Assembly: GCA_033557675.1 (NCBI GenBank)
Contig: JAWQRM010000432.1
Coordinates: 1 to 22,716 of the forward strand
From: Coptodactyla brooksi
Taxonomy: Eukaryota; Arthropoda; Insecta; Coleoptera; Scarabaeidae
Direction of reading: 5' to 3'
DNA: 22,716 nucleotides
Both the position numbers and the translations under genes were made by a program. The notes under the pieces were generated by a model. The model saw only the letters and a list, made by a program, of their open reading frames with translations. It did not search any database and was not told the origin of the DNA. Below are positions 9,391-21,300 of the stretch, one piece after another. Each line of letters begins with the position of its first letter. The first letter of the stretch is position 1.

Positions 9391-12300
9391 CTGTAAAATA
9401 TTGCATTGTAGTAAGTATATACCATTTCAAATTTAAATTTATATATTCATATATTTCAGAGGATTCTGTTTAAGGTAGTGTGAACCTTTTTCATATTTGC
9501 TTATGTAGGCTTATTAAGTTCATGTGATTATAAATGTCTGTGCTAAGGATACTGTGGGCTGACAAAGATAGTCCCTGGAAACTAAGATGGAATCTCGTTG
9601 ATTACTTATAGGGCTTATGGTTCAAGGACAATACCTATCAGAATTAACATAGAAAGTAGCCGAAGCCACAAAGAAGGTCACACTTAATAGGTAAATGTCA
9701 AAAACCAAAACTAATCAAGATAAACACAAGAAGAATAAATATTTTTCGAAGCAAAACATAGAAAATATCAGATAATACAAATACGTAGGAATAGCAGCAA
9801 ATGAAAGTGTGTGTTTAGCCTACTAAAAAAAACCATAGTTAAGCAAGTTATCACAAAGAATCAGAATATTAATCACAATGTACTGTAAAAGCAGCCTTTT
9901 ATTTGCTCTCTCATCCTACTACTATTCCTTGTATGGTTAATATATCTCAAAATGACCATCAAAAGCAATCGATGTAAATATAGATTTTTATGGTTTCTTG
10001 GTATAAAAAAATTTCCACAACAAATGTCCAGGTAAAAATACCAGTACGCATCCTATATTTCAATCAATTAAACTCCTACAATAAAACAGTAATCCATTGT
10101 ATATAAGAAAACACAATACCACATACACACAGTCTTGAAAATAGCAAAACACTGAAACATGTCGTCAGTAATGGAATAGGAAACATGGAATCAATAATAT
10201 GCAAGATGAAGTAAAAATAAAACACACATATACTTAAAAACAATTCTTTTCAATCATCTCGTGGAATAAATTCTACTCTATACTAGGACAGGTAGAACCC
10301 TAATACTGAGTAAGAATATAACACATTTTTATTATTCTGTCATTCAGGATTTGAATACAATGATGTATTTATGTGTAGTGTCCTATTTTCAATATTTTTA
10401 AATGGGAAGTGTCTGCAGCTCGTTTTTGAAATTCAATAAGCAGTAAGGTGAAAGATGTTTTGTTAATTATTTTCATCACTTCATAATTTTACCATGGCTT
10501 AACAAAAACTTTTCTGACCAACTTAAATTATTTTAACTACTTTGAAACATTTTGCACCCTTTGAATTATACCACATGCTATGCTGCTCATTGGACTGATT
10601 TTGTAAGACTTGACAACAGTTCTAACCAATTTATGTACTTTCTTTTCTATGGTCATCTGGAGCAGTGGTATGAAATAGTTTATTTTCAAAAATCTTTTTA
10701 TTTCTAGTAAATTGTTATTTATCAAGTATCAAAAGGATATGCAGTCCACCATTAGTCTGTGTGTAGAAGATTACAGCTAAACAAGGCAAAAATAGCATAT
10801 TCTGTTATATTCTATCTACAAAAAAAAGTATCACATCAAAGTTATTATTGTTTTTTAAACGGAGTAGAACAGCCTATATATTATGACCTATTTATACTAG
10901 ATATTAAAAAAGAATATAATAACCATCTACTGAAGCTTAAGTTGAAAAATATGATTCATTAAAGCTGACTGTGAAATAGTTACACACACACATAGTAATA
11001 AATGAATACAATATAATTAATTATATATCACTAGAATTAGCTGGTCTGTGCTATTTACCAAGAAATAAAATAGAAGAATAGAATAGAAATAGAATATATA
11101 AAGACGATTTATAAACACAATGTATGTAAGGATATTTTCAAAACCTTTATTTCACCTTCTACAATAGGAACTCAACAAAATGTTATTAAAAGCTTTTAAA
11201 ATTTTTCTATTTAGCTTGTAGTTTTTATTTTTAAACGTTTCCTTCAGGATAATAAAATAAATAGTTGTAGACAATTGAAATTTTAACACTTATTTTATAT
11301 TCTCTGCTATTGCTAAGAAGTACTCCATTAACGAAATTGTGAGGTTTTATGTTATGTGATGTTTTATTACTTACCGTGCTCTCCAGAATCAAATCCCTTT
11401 TTAAGGCTGAGAAACCTCCTAGCATGAATGGGGCCGCAATGTCTATTCGGACTGTTGGATGTGTGGCGTTACCGCCACTGGTGTGTCCATCAACTTGTAA
11501 GGATCCCATTGAATTATCTCTTGAGAAAATAACTTTGTGCCATTGATCATCATTGTAAGGTAATTCACTCTTCATAAACGCAACTCCATGTCCTCCGTCG
11601 AATTGGTGAATAAGCTGAACACACATTTTATTGCTTTATTAATTATGATGAAAATCCTGCACAATAACTTACATGTCCATCTTGCATATACAATGTAACA
11701 TATTGAGAATTATCTAAACTGGAGGCATAGAAGATTAGACCATTGGAAGCTTGTGTTTTAAATTCCAATGTAAACTCATACTGTTTCTTAAACTTTCCTC
11801 TTGGTTGATCATATTCTATTCTGCTTTCAGAAGTACTACCTGCAGCATTCAGAGAAAAAGCATTTAGTTGATTATAAGCAAACACGTAGAGTAGAAAAAA
11901 TAACTTCATCACTGGTTGAAATAATTTCTTATAATGTTATGCATAGATGAAGTAATTCTACTCGAAATATCTCTAACTCTTCCTGTATATCTAAATTAGT
12001 TTAAACAACTGCCGATAGTACACATAATGTTTATCTTTACTACTTCCTGTCGGATGAGTTTTTTTTAGTTGACAATTTGATGCCTTAGAGTTTATTAAAG
12101 TGTGTGACCAAAAAAGTCAATAAACATAAAAAGTATTCATACCAAAATGTAATGGTGATTCCAGTATTAAATCGGATTGAAATTGTAAAACACAGCTAGA
12201 GAAATTGTTTGATGAAACTAACACAATAGCACTAAGTAATGTGAGGCACAATAGTAAATCCATTGTGGTAGTCTCAGAGTGCAATGAATGAAGACTGTAT

Positions 12301-15300
12301 TATCTTAGAGGAGACCAAAATAAGCTAAGATAAGAAGAGTAGTGAAAACAATCAAAGGTCAATTGTGTCACGAAGTAGAAAAAATTAGTAAATGGAGGAG
12401 GACATATAAATTTCAAACCAAGAGACACTTATGTTGAAAACAGTTGAACAAAATGTTGAATCGTCATTTGGTTGGATTCAATATTTAATGCTACTGAAAG
12501 AGAAAAGTAAAATATAGAATAATAAAACAATCAAACAATGGATGCCTGATAAATTATAATTTTTAGTTATTGTTAGAACTCTGTGCCGAATTACATTACT
12601 TTTAGAAAGTAATGCTTAAAATCTGCAGATTTAATTTGTACTGATAGCTTGGTTTAGTATGTACTGCAGGTGTTCTATTTGTTTTCTAAATTTTTGGATC
12701 CTTTATCTACAAGTAATTAGACATGGATTTTTGCAAGTTGGAAAAATTACCCTTCTGGAATAGCAGGCTTCCAATTTAATATTTTCAACTTATACTGCTA
12801 TGTATGGTAACTGATTTAAAAGACATGTCAAAAGATTAATTTGTCAATGTTAAAAGTAGCACATTTTAGTCAAGGCAAAAGTAGCTGGCACATGTTAATA
12901 TAGGAGATAGTTTCGGAAATTTAATTAACGATCTCCCCAGATCTTTTCTGTGTCATCTAAAAGTACTGCCAGAATTTTTCAGATTTTTTAAGCAACATTA
13001 ACTCATTAACTTGAGATGTACCAAGAAACACTTGAATAAAAGTGTGCTTGTCAAAAACGATGAGTAAATTCTGAAGATTTCAACTGCAAAAAATTGTTCC
13101 TTGGTTTTTTCTTTTACTGTAGTAGTAATTTTTACTGTTTTAGTATATGGTTTACCAAATTTAAATGGTCCTGATATGTCATTGACCAGCGTCATTGCTG
13201 GATGCAAAGGAAGAGCGCAACTTTGTTCTGTTGGTGCTGTAGGTTGTGGGGTGGTACGCGGTGGGTATGGTTCACGTAGAATAGGAGGAGGTTCGGAAAT
13301 ATTAAGATCATCCTCTGGGATCGAAAGATCGTGATCAGGTGCATCTGTTGGCAGTTCTGTAGGCAATTCGGTATGAGGTGCCTGTGTATGAGGTCTCTGA
13401 GGTTCATCTATTGGTACTATGTCTCGCCCTCCGTCACCACGAATTTTCCATAAATCTGAAAAAGAATAGCAAGTAATTTGTGGTGTTAAACCATATTAAA
13501 TGAGGTTTGATTCATGCCTTCATCATAAGGATTGATCGTTGCTATTTCAGGTGGGAGTGTTGTTACCCTCGGTGGTTCATGAAGCGGTGGTAGCGGTGGA
13601 ACTGCAAAGGGAGGAGATAACATTTGCTATACTAGGTGACCATGAATAATGGTACGCCCCCAAAATATTATGTATTTTTCAACACACCAATTTTAAATTT
13701 AAGGGATGTGCATTCAAAGGAGAATACATGTTTAAGTACCAACATGTTTAGTTTTTAGAATTTGAAAAGTACATTTTGGTAAAACAAACAAGAAGAAACG
13801 TGTAGATTAATAGCTATGAATCGAAATAAAAATTACTGTCATCTTAGGCTAAAGAAATAATTTAATGGTTCATAATTATATTAGCATTTAATATCTTTTA
13901 GAATCACCAGTAAAAAAGAATAAATTCAACATGCTGATCGCTTGTGTTTATACCTCTAAAGATATCTTGAGCGAGAGCAATAAACCATCCCATGATCATC
14001 TCATGAAATTGGTATCACTGCAGTATGATCCTTTCTTGACAGAAAGGAAAGATATGATAGATTAAGACTCTTTGATTTTTAGTTTGAAGACAGTAATACT
14101 ATTCTTCAAAATCCATTATGAACTACCAAATTAAACATTTTGGCCTAAAATGCTACTAATCTTTATTTTAATTTAAAATAAAAATACATTGTATTTAAAA
14201 TTTAAAGCACTTCTCGAATGTCGAAAATAAACTGGGTATTTTAATATCAGTTGGCATCGTTTGTGGTAAAAGCAGAAGTATATAAAGTGATGGATATATA
14301 TGGTTAAAGATGTGTTTCCCCTTTTAGTTCAGAACATTTTGGGAGCGTACTGTTGTTCATGCTGACCCAGTATAATGTCTGTGACTTGAATACGATTTAC
14401 TACATTTGCTTCTAAGTTATTTTCACTTATCAATTTTTTCGGGTCTTTTTTTTGAAAATTTTGTAAGGTTGAATCGGAAAAAAAATTTACAATGTCTGTA
14501 GTCACTAAAGTTGAGTGTTTGGAACCTTTGGCTTTGTAATAATGTAAAAACAAAGTCACCACTACGCCATCGCTCCTGATGATGCTAACTTGGTTAGCGA
14601 GACGTGTGTCGAGCATCCTCTCTTCAACTTTTGGCGTAGTGGTGACTTCGTTTTTATTTTGCCTGTAATCAAACAAACTTGTGACTGTTACAGACTGACT
14701 GGCAGTAAATGATATGCAATTACAACATATATTATGAGCTATGAGCAAACCGTAGTTTAGACAGCATTTTCCATGAAAAAATAACCAATAGGTGTAAGTG
14801 GCGTACCTGTATGATCTATGGAACTAATATCATCTCGTTCATCCAGAATACATTTGCCTAATTTGTCTCCAACTTTATTGGTAGAATTAGCAAAGTTAAC
14901 TATCGTCCCATTCAGAGTGGCATCTCCTATGCATCCCATAAATGATTTGTCAGTTGCTGCATTTCCTTTCTTTACTATGTATTCTTCTGGAACTCCACCA
15001 ATGAACAGTTGACCATATATAATGTGCAAGGGTGTTGGGGGTGCATCGGCACTACAAAAGTATGTGTTTGTAAAAATGATCCATTAAAGTATAAAATACT
15101 TACTTGGTTTCTCTATGATCATAGTCATCTAGATCAATGCGTAGTGTAGTATCATTATGTCTGATGCTAACAACATGCCATTCACTATCGTTATAATTAT
15201 CATTGAATTTTAATTCTATATTTTGACTAATCAACACCAATTTAGAATTCTTCAATGCCAACGAAATGGAAGCCGATTGTTCTTGATTTGTTGCATAGAA

Positions 15301-18300
15301 GATCAAGCCGTCTTTTTCTTTTGTTTTGAATTTCAAGGTCATTTTAAAATCGTTATTTACATGAACAGCACCAGCCTTGATATATGCTTTTGGTCGAGTT
15401 TTCATGAGTGACACCAGTCTTGCAAACTGAATGCAACAATATTGTTAAATATCACTCCACTAAAGATTCACACCACAACATACCTTAACAGGACATCCGG
15501 GTGTTACTCCATAGGCACGATAGTTTTGATTTAAATCAATTGGGTTTTTCATTACCACGTTATCTATGCAACCATCAAAGTCTGCATTCGTTACATCTTG
15601 GAAATGATGTGTGCCTGGGTATCCACCAAAGAAGAGGTAATCTGATTGTTCCAGAGTGGTTCCGCTAATGGTTGGAGTTTTATCTTCTATGGTTTCATAG
15701 TCAACTATAAATACACTTTTGGCACCGTCTCGACGAGCACTGACTGTGTGCCAGTTACCATCGTTGTAAGTGTTTGGAGTATACCATACTTTAGTGCCAT
15801 ATCCCAAATTGTACTGAAAATTTTATAATGAAAATTATAGTATTATTGATCCACAATTACCGAAAATATAATATAAATGAGAGAAAAAGGAATGAAATAT
15901 AATGTTCATAATTTTGCTGTACACAGGAGTTTGTTCATAATGATATTTGTTGTTGTTTAAAAAGCTATTCTACTGATCAATGGTAACAAATGTTCTTCTA
16001 GTGATAATTTAAATCTTTATAGTTAAGTTTAAGCAACATAAAAAAGTATCCTAATGCAATAAATTATATAGGGTCAGCTTAAACTGGCATTCAAGAGATG
16101 TAGTTGAGTCTGGAAGAAAGGATGACATATACGAGAATAAAATGATGCTGGGTGCAAAAAATAGAGGAGCTTGTAACTCCATTTATTGATGTAATTTTAA
16201 TATATAAAAATTATATAAAAATCTAAAAATTAAATAGGGTTCAAAATGTCGTCAATCTATTACAGAAATTTATTTTTCACTTGCCACTGATAATAATATT
16301 TTGTATATATCATGTTATTATTTATTTATTCATGTTTTATCATTACTTTTTAATATAGATAAATATAATTCCTGAAAAAGTGCATTTATAAAACTTAATG
16401 TACTGTTTGTTTTTCTGGCGTTAATAAAAACAACGCTGAAAAAAGCAAATAATTTGTGAAACTAATGGAGAGACTGTAGGGTCTGCTGATGTTAGTGTAT
16501 GTAGTTTAAAAGCAACATTTTGGAATATCAAAATAGTTTGAAAGTCATGAATTACAAGAATTTCTTGATAAAGATTGGCTCAAGCATTGGAAGACCTCGG
16601 AGACTAACTTCAAATTAGTGTATCAACTGTTTCTTGGTGGTGGAAATTCATGTGAATTTGAAAGGAAGGCAAATGGCGTCCGCCACAAATAACAATTAAC
16701 ATTTGTTTGTTCTTGATTGTCAAACAAAAAAAAAGAAAGTTTTTCAGTGGAAAATTGTAATTTGAGATGAAAAGTAATCCCTTCGTACATTTGGTGGGAT
16801 CAGTCAGGTTATGAAATTTTCACCACAGTCAATAATTAGGATAATTATTGACTGTGGTGACTTGGATAACAAATTTCATTAGAATTTAAGTAATTAATTA
16901 CTTTTTATTAAACAAGAAAATAATTGATCTCTGAGCAAGAGTCAAATTTGTATCAGATGCTCTTACCATTGAGCTATGCAGTGATCCACTCACTCTTCAG
17001 AAAATCTTCTTGTTTTTCATGTTCAAGACCCGAACAATTGCTCCTCACTACGCGCACTCACTAATCAAATATGTTGTGTATAAAGGTGTTCGGGTCTCAA
17101 ATAGGAAAAATAAGAGGATATATTTTCTTGAAAGTGGATGGACCATTGCTTAGCCCAGTGGTAAGATTGTCTGGCATGAAACCAGAGGTTCGAGGTTTGC
17201 TTCCTGCTCAGAAGTCATTTTAAGAAATTATTTTCATATTTAATAAAAAGTAATTAATTACTAAAATTCACATTTGGCCAATACATCCACGGAACACCAA
17301 CAAATTCACATGCAAACTCATTAAGAGGTGAAATGGAAAGTTCTATCACATACATTGTATTCAACACTATTACACTATCTGATTTTCACTTATTGAAATT
17401 GAAGCAACATAGTTTATCTGGTAAACAATTTGCGACTGTTGAAGTCCAAGAATGGGTGATTGATTTTATTGCTTTTCATAACAGAATTGATTAATTGTGT
17501 AGATTCGTTGTCATTTAGTACCATGTGCCTCACTAACCTTACAATATAAGATACTGTATACGAACAGTCACATTTCTTTGAATTTTGATGTACCCTTTTT
17601 AAACGCTTTTCAAAATAGAAAATGGGAAGCGTACATTATGTGAAAGAGAATTGCAAGTAATAGCCAATAACTTGGAAGAAATTATGCAAACCACTCAAAT
17701 TAAACTAAAAATTTTTTTTTTACAAACATAAAACTTATGCATACACACTCATGCAGCACTAGAAATATGTATAAACATTAGAAAACCAGATGAAAAACAA
17801 TATACTATTCTGCAAACCAAAAAAAGGTATCATCAAAAACCCACAAGGAAATAAGGGAATATACTAATGAAGGAATATAATCATAAAAAAGGAAAACAGA
17901 GGATTCCATAACAATGAACAATAACAAAGAAATGAAAATGGATCCAACACAAAAATACCTCAGACATCACTTGACAAACATGAATATCAGAATCCCATAA
18001 TTACAAGACTTAACAGAAACATAAACAGAATATTCCAATTAGACCATTGATAAATTTTACTACAGTACCCACATACAAGATATCAAAATATCTTGCCAGA
18101 GAACTACGAAACAGAGCACAATTAAAAAACAAGTAAACCGTCAAGAACAATACAGACCTTATCAACAAGATCAAGGACATACAAACCACAACACATACGA
18201 AATTGATATCGAAGAGACAATACAAATAGAAGAAACGTGAACTAAATTAGAAACAGACAACACAAACAAAGAAGAAACAATACGCCTTTTACAACTCATT

Positions 18301-21300
18301 TGCAAACAAAACCATTTCAGATTCAATAACAAAACTTATATACAGGAAGATGGACTACCAATGCATGATCCACTATAAGGAATCCTCTCAGAAAGTTCCT
18401 GCAAAACCTCGAAGAAACAATAGTAGACGAAGTAAAAGATAAGTACCAAATACTCCCATGGTACAGATATGTCGACGACATAATAGTCATCACCAACCAT
18501 AGGGAACCACAAGATATATTACACCTCATCAACCATAAGCAAAATTCATTTCACATACAAAGAAGAACATCACAACAAACTAAATTTTCTGGACCTAATA
18601 ATAACAAGATCAACAAATGAATTAAAATTCAAAATATACAGGAAACCCACACAACCTTAACACACCCGAAACAACACAAACATGCAGCCATAAGAAGCCT
18701 ATTATACTACCTACAAACAGTACCAATGGATCAAGATCAATACAAGAACGAACTAAATATAATCAAACAAACCGCAACAACAAAAAGATACAACGATAGT
18801 CGACAAACTTCATAAATAGATGAAAAATAAACCCAACAATAGAAATCAAATGTACCTAATAACAGAAGGAACAGAAACAAAAACCACCTGAACACCAACT
18901 TGGACAACCCTCACATAGACTGCACCTTCTATACACAGAATAACGAAAATCTTCAAACGACAAGAACTACCAATTGCCCACAAAATAAATAACAACATCG
19001 AGAATACACTAAAACTGAAAATAGAAAACATAGACGATTATAAATTAAGCAAGGTATACAAATTAATTTGCAATACCTGCAAGATGCCAGAAATTCCAGG
19101 ACAGATATAATGAACACATAAGATCCTACCGATTCAACAGAGCCTGGTACAATTAAGGATATAATGACACATTGGGAATTAAAGGAAAAGGCAATAAACT
19201 GAACACCAGAGAGGTCGTAGAAATCTACAAACATAAAAAACCTATAATGTCATCAACATGCAAATCAACAGCCATCAAGACACTATTTTTACCCCAATAC
19301 AAAAATTCCAGACACATGTATAAGCCACCCAAAATCCACACCATATATTCTCTTGATAATGACGTAAGCACCATATTATATTCAAAAAAAGGACTTACAT
19401 TGGCAAATATTTCAGAAGCAATTTCCTGCATGAAGTTTTAAATTCTATTCAGTTATTATATGATCCCAAAAAGTATTGCTCAATTAGACAGTTATGGATG
19501 GACTCTACAATTTCAAAACTAACATCTGGTAATTGCTAGATGCTTGTTAACTATAATCGAAAATTCGTATTCTATAAGTTCTTAAGCGTGACTCTGTCAG
19601 CCTTTCATCTGTCTCTCATCAGTCTTTCATCGCCCCTGATAATGCTAATTTGGTTAGCAAAACAACTGTCCAGCATTCTTTTTCCAATTTTGGTGTAGTG
19701 GTGACATTTGTTTTACTTATGCATCATTAAAAGAAACTTCTTTTTGTATCAGTAAAGCGTAAAAGAAATTCTTTAATGTAGATTTGTGAACCATCAAATT
19801 ATGTTACTAAATGGTTAAATTCGATCAGTAAATAACTGAGTGTTAGCAATAACAAAAATAAAAATTTGTTTTCAAGTGACGCCTCAAATATTTAAAATAG
19901 ACTTAAGTCTAGAGACCACATGAATTACCAATACATCTATAATATAAGTGCAACTGTTTTGTCCTTAAATTCCTTACCTTATAGAGTACTTTTCCATTTC
20001 TGAGCTCCAAAGCGATAAACGTTTTTTCTTTGCCATACAAAAATAGTAATCCTTCTGTAGCAAACGTCTTAAATCTGAGCTGTATGTCTGATCGGGACTT
20101 GAGCGACTGTGTGGTCCTAGCATCGATAATAGCATAGCCTTCACCATTAAATCTGCATCCAGTGCTTGGGTGAAGATTTTTCAATTTATCTCTGAAAATA
20201 TTCAAGCAGGATTAAAACTCTAAATAAATGCCCTCCGTTGTTATACATTCAGAGAGTTTCTTCAATAGTTTATTAATAAAATTAATTAGATTACATTGTT
20301 GAGAATTACGTTACCTCTCGTACGCTCCCCTATGATTTTCAAAACCGCTATTAAAGTTCCATAGTGATACAGGAGTGTCGCCAATGACCAGATCTTCAAC
20401 CTCGCCTTCAAACGAAGTCTGACGAACAGTATCCTGGATGTTAAACTCTGACGGATAACTACCCACAAATAGTTTTGAATGATTTCTATCAACATTAAAT
20501 ATAGTATATGGGCCTTCTAATACATGTTCTTGTACTATCTCCTCTACTGTACCATCTCCTTTGTCTTCCTTTATAGTTAATTTAGCATTTAATCCAGTGC
20601 TAGAAAGAAAATGGTCATGCAGAAAGATAGATTGATTTTTAAAGTTGCAACTGAATATTGAACAATGCAAGGAATAATAAAAGATGTTAATTACCGTTCA
20701 ATTATAAATTGATACCAAATATCTTCTGCAACATACATCGAATTGACTATTCTTTCAGCACCATTTCCAATTTCAATGGTTAACACAGGATAGCCATTTT
20801 CGATTTCCAATGCCATGAAGTCATCCTAAAAATTAAATACCAATAAAAACCAATTATACAACACACTGTCAAAAGTACTGTGCTTGTTCTTCGCAAATTT
20901 GTCCCGACTTCATTTCCTAAGTACAGCAACAAACCATTCTTTTCGTTTGTCTTGAAGTATCCAGAAATGTAAGTGGATGTGGCAAGGTCTGGCAAAGACT
21001 CAATATTTCGTAGTTCCAATGTGGTATTTCGCTCGAATCTAAGACCAACTTTTATTCGATTGGCGATATCTCTAGCCAAGGCTATTTGCCGGTTCAGTTT
21101 CTTAATCTTTTCTTGCAGATTGTCTGAAACCGTGCCTAGGTCTGTAGTTCTGGTGGGGTAGTTCTTGAGTTGCTCAATAAGTTGAGGTAATTTGTCATTA
21201 ATGTTGTTCAATTGTTGCTTAACTTGCTCAAGACCTCGGTTTGTATCGTGAAGTTTTTTTGGTAGTTCTTTAGCCGCATTAGTTTCATGTGGTACCTACA

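Larger units (their letters stand above)
16440..17600 (+). pseudogene. mariner-like transposase remnant, split by a foldback insertion
   Basis: Left part, with frameshifts: ICETNGETVGSADVSV (about 16458-16500), QISVSTVSW (about 16610-16640), EGKWRPPQITINICLFLIVK (16670-16725), QWKIVI-stop-DEK near 16745 (mariner W-K-I-V-T-G-D-E-K-W), and YIWWDQSG near 16785-16815. Right part: VFNTITLSDFHLLKLKQHSL, then SGKQFATVEVQEWVIDFIAF (17365-17480), matching the third catalytic block and C-terminal region (S-D-F-H-L-F, G-K-R-F-A-T). The order fits one mariner copy whose centre has been replaced by 16812-17269. No terminal repeats were found. Confidence 0.65.

Noticed and set aside
14329..14748. 139-codon open frame on the - strand in a laminin intron
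   Set aside because: It runs through the inverted arms and hammerhead-like core of the repeat at 14546-14655, shows no domain, and lacks in-phase splice sites to the neighbouring laminin exons.
17140..17215. Possible functional tRNA gene
   Set aside because: Box A and an anticodon-like stem are present, but the T-arm does not form and acceptor ends do not pair; it is a tRNA-derived repeat arm.
18010..19431. Several 60-95 codon open frames on the - strand
   Set aside because: They are shadows of the A/C-rich + strand Penelope coding sequence, giving Val/Phe/Ser/Tyr-rich peptides with no homology.
20827..20870. Alternative donor (gtgtgt) extending the LG1 exon by four codons
   Set aside because: It is in phase but would insert four residues (VLLT) into a conserved LG1 strand and shorten the intron to about 40 bases; the gtactt donor fits better.
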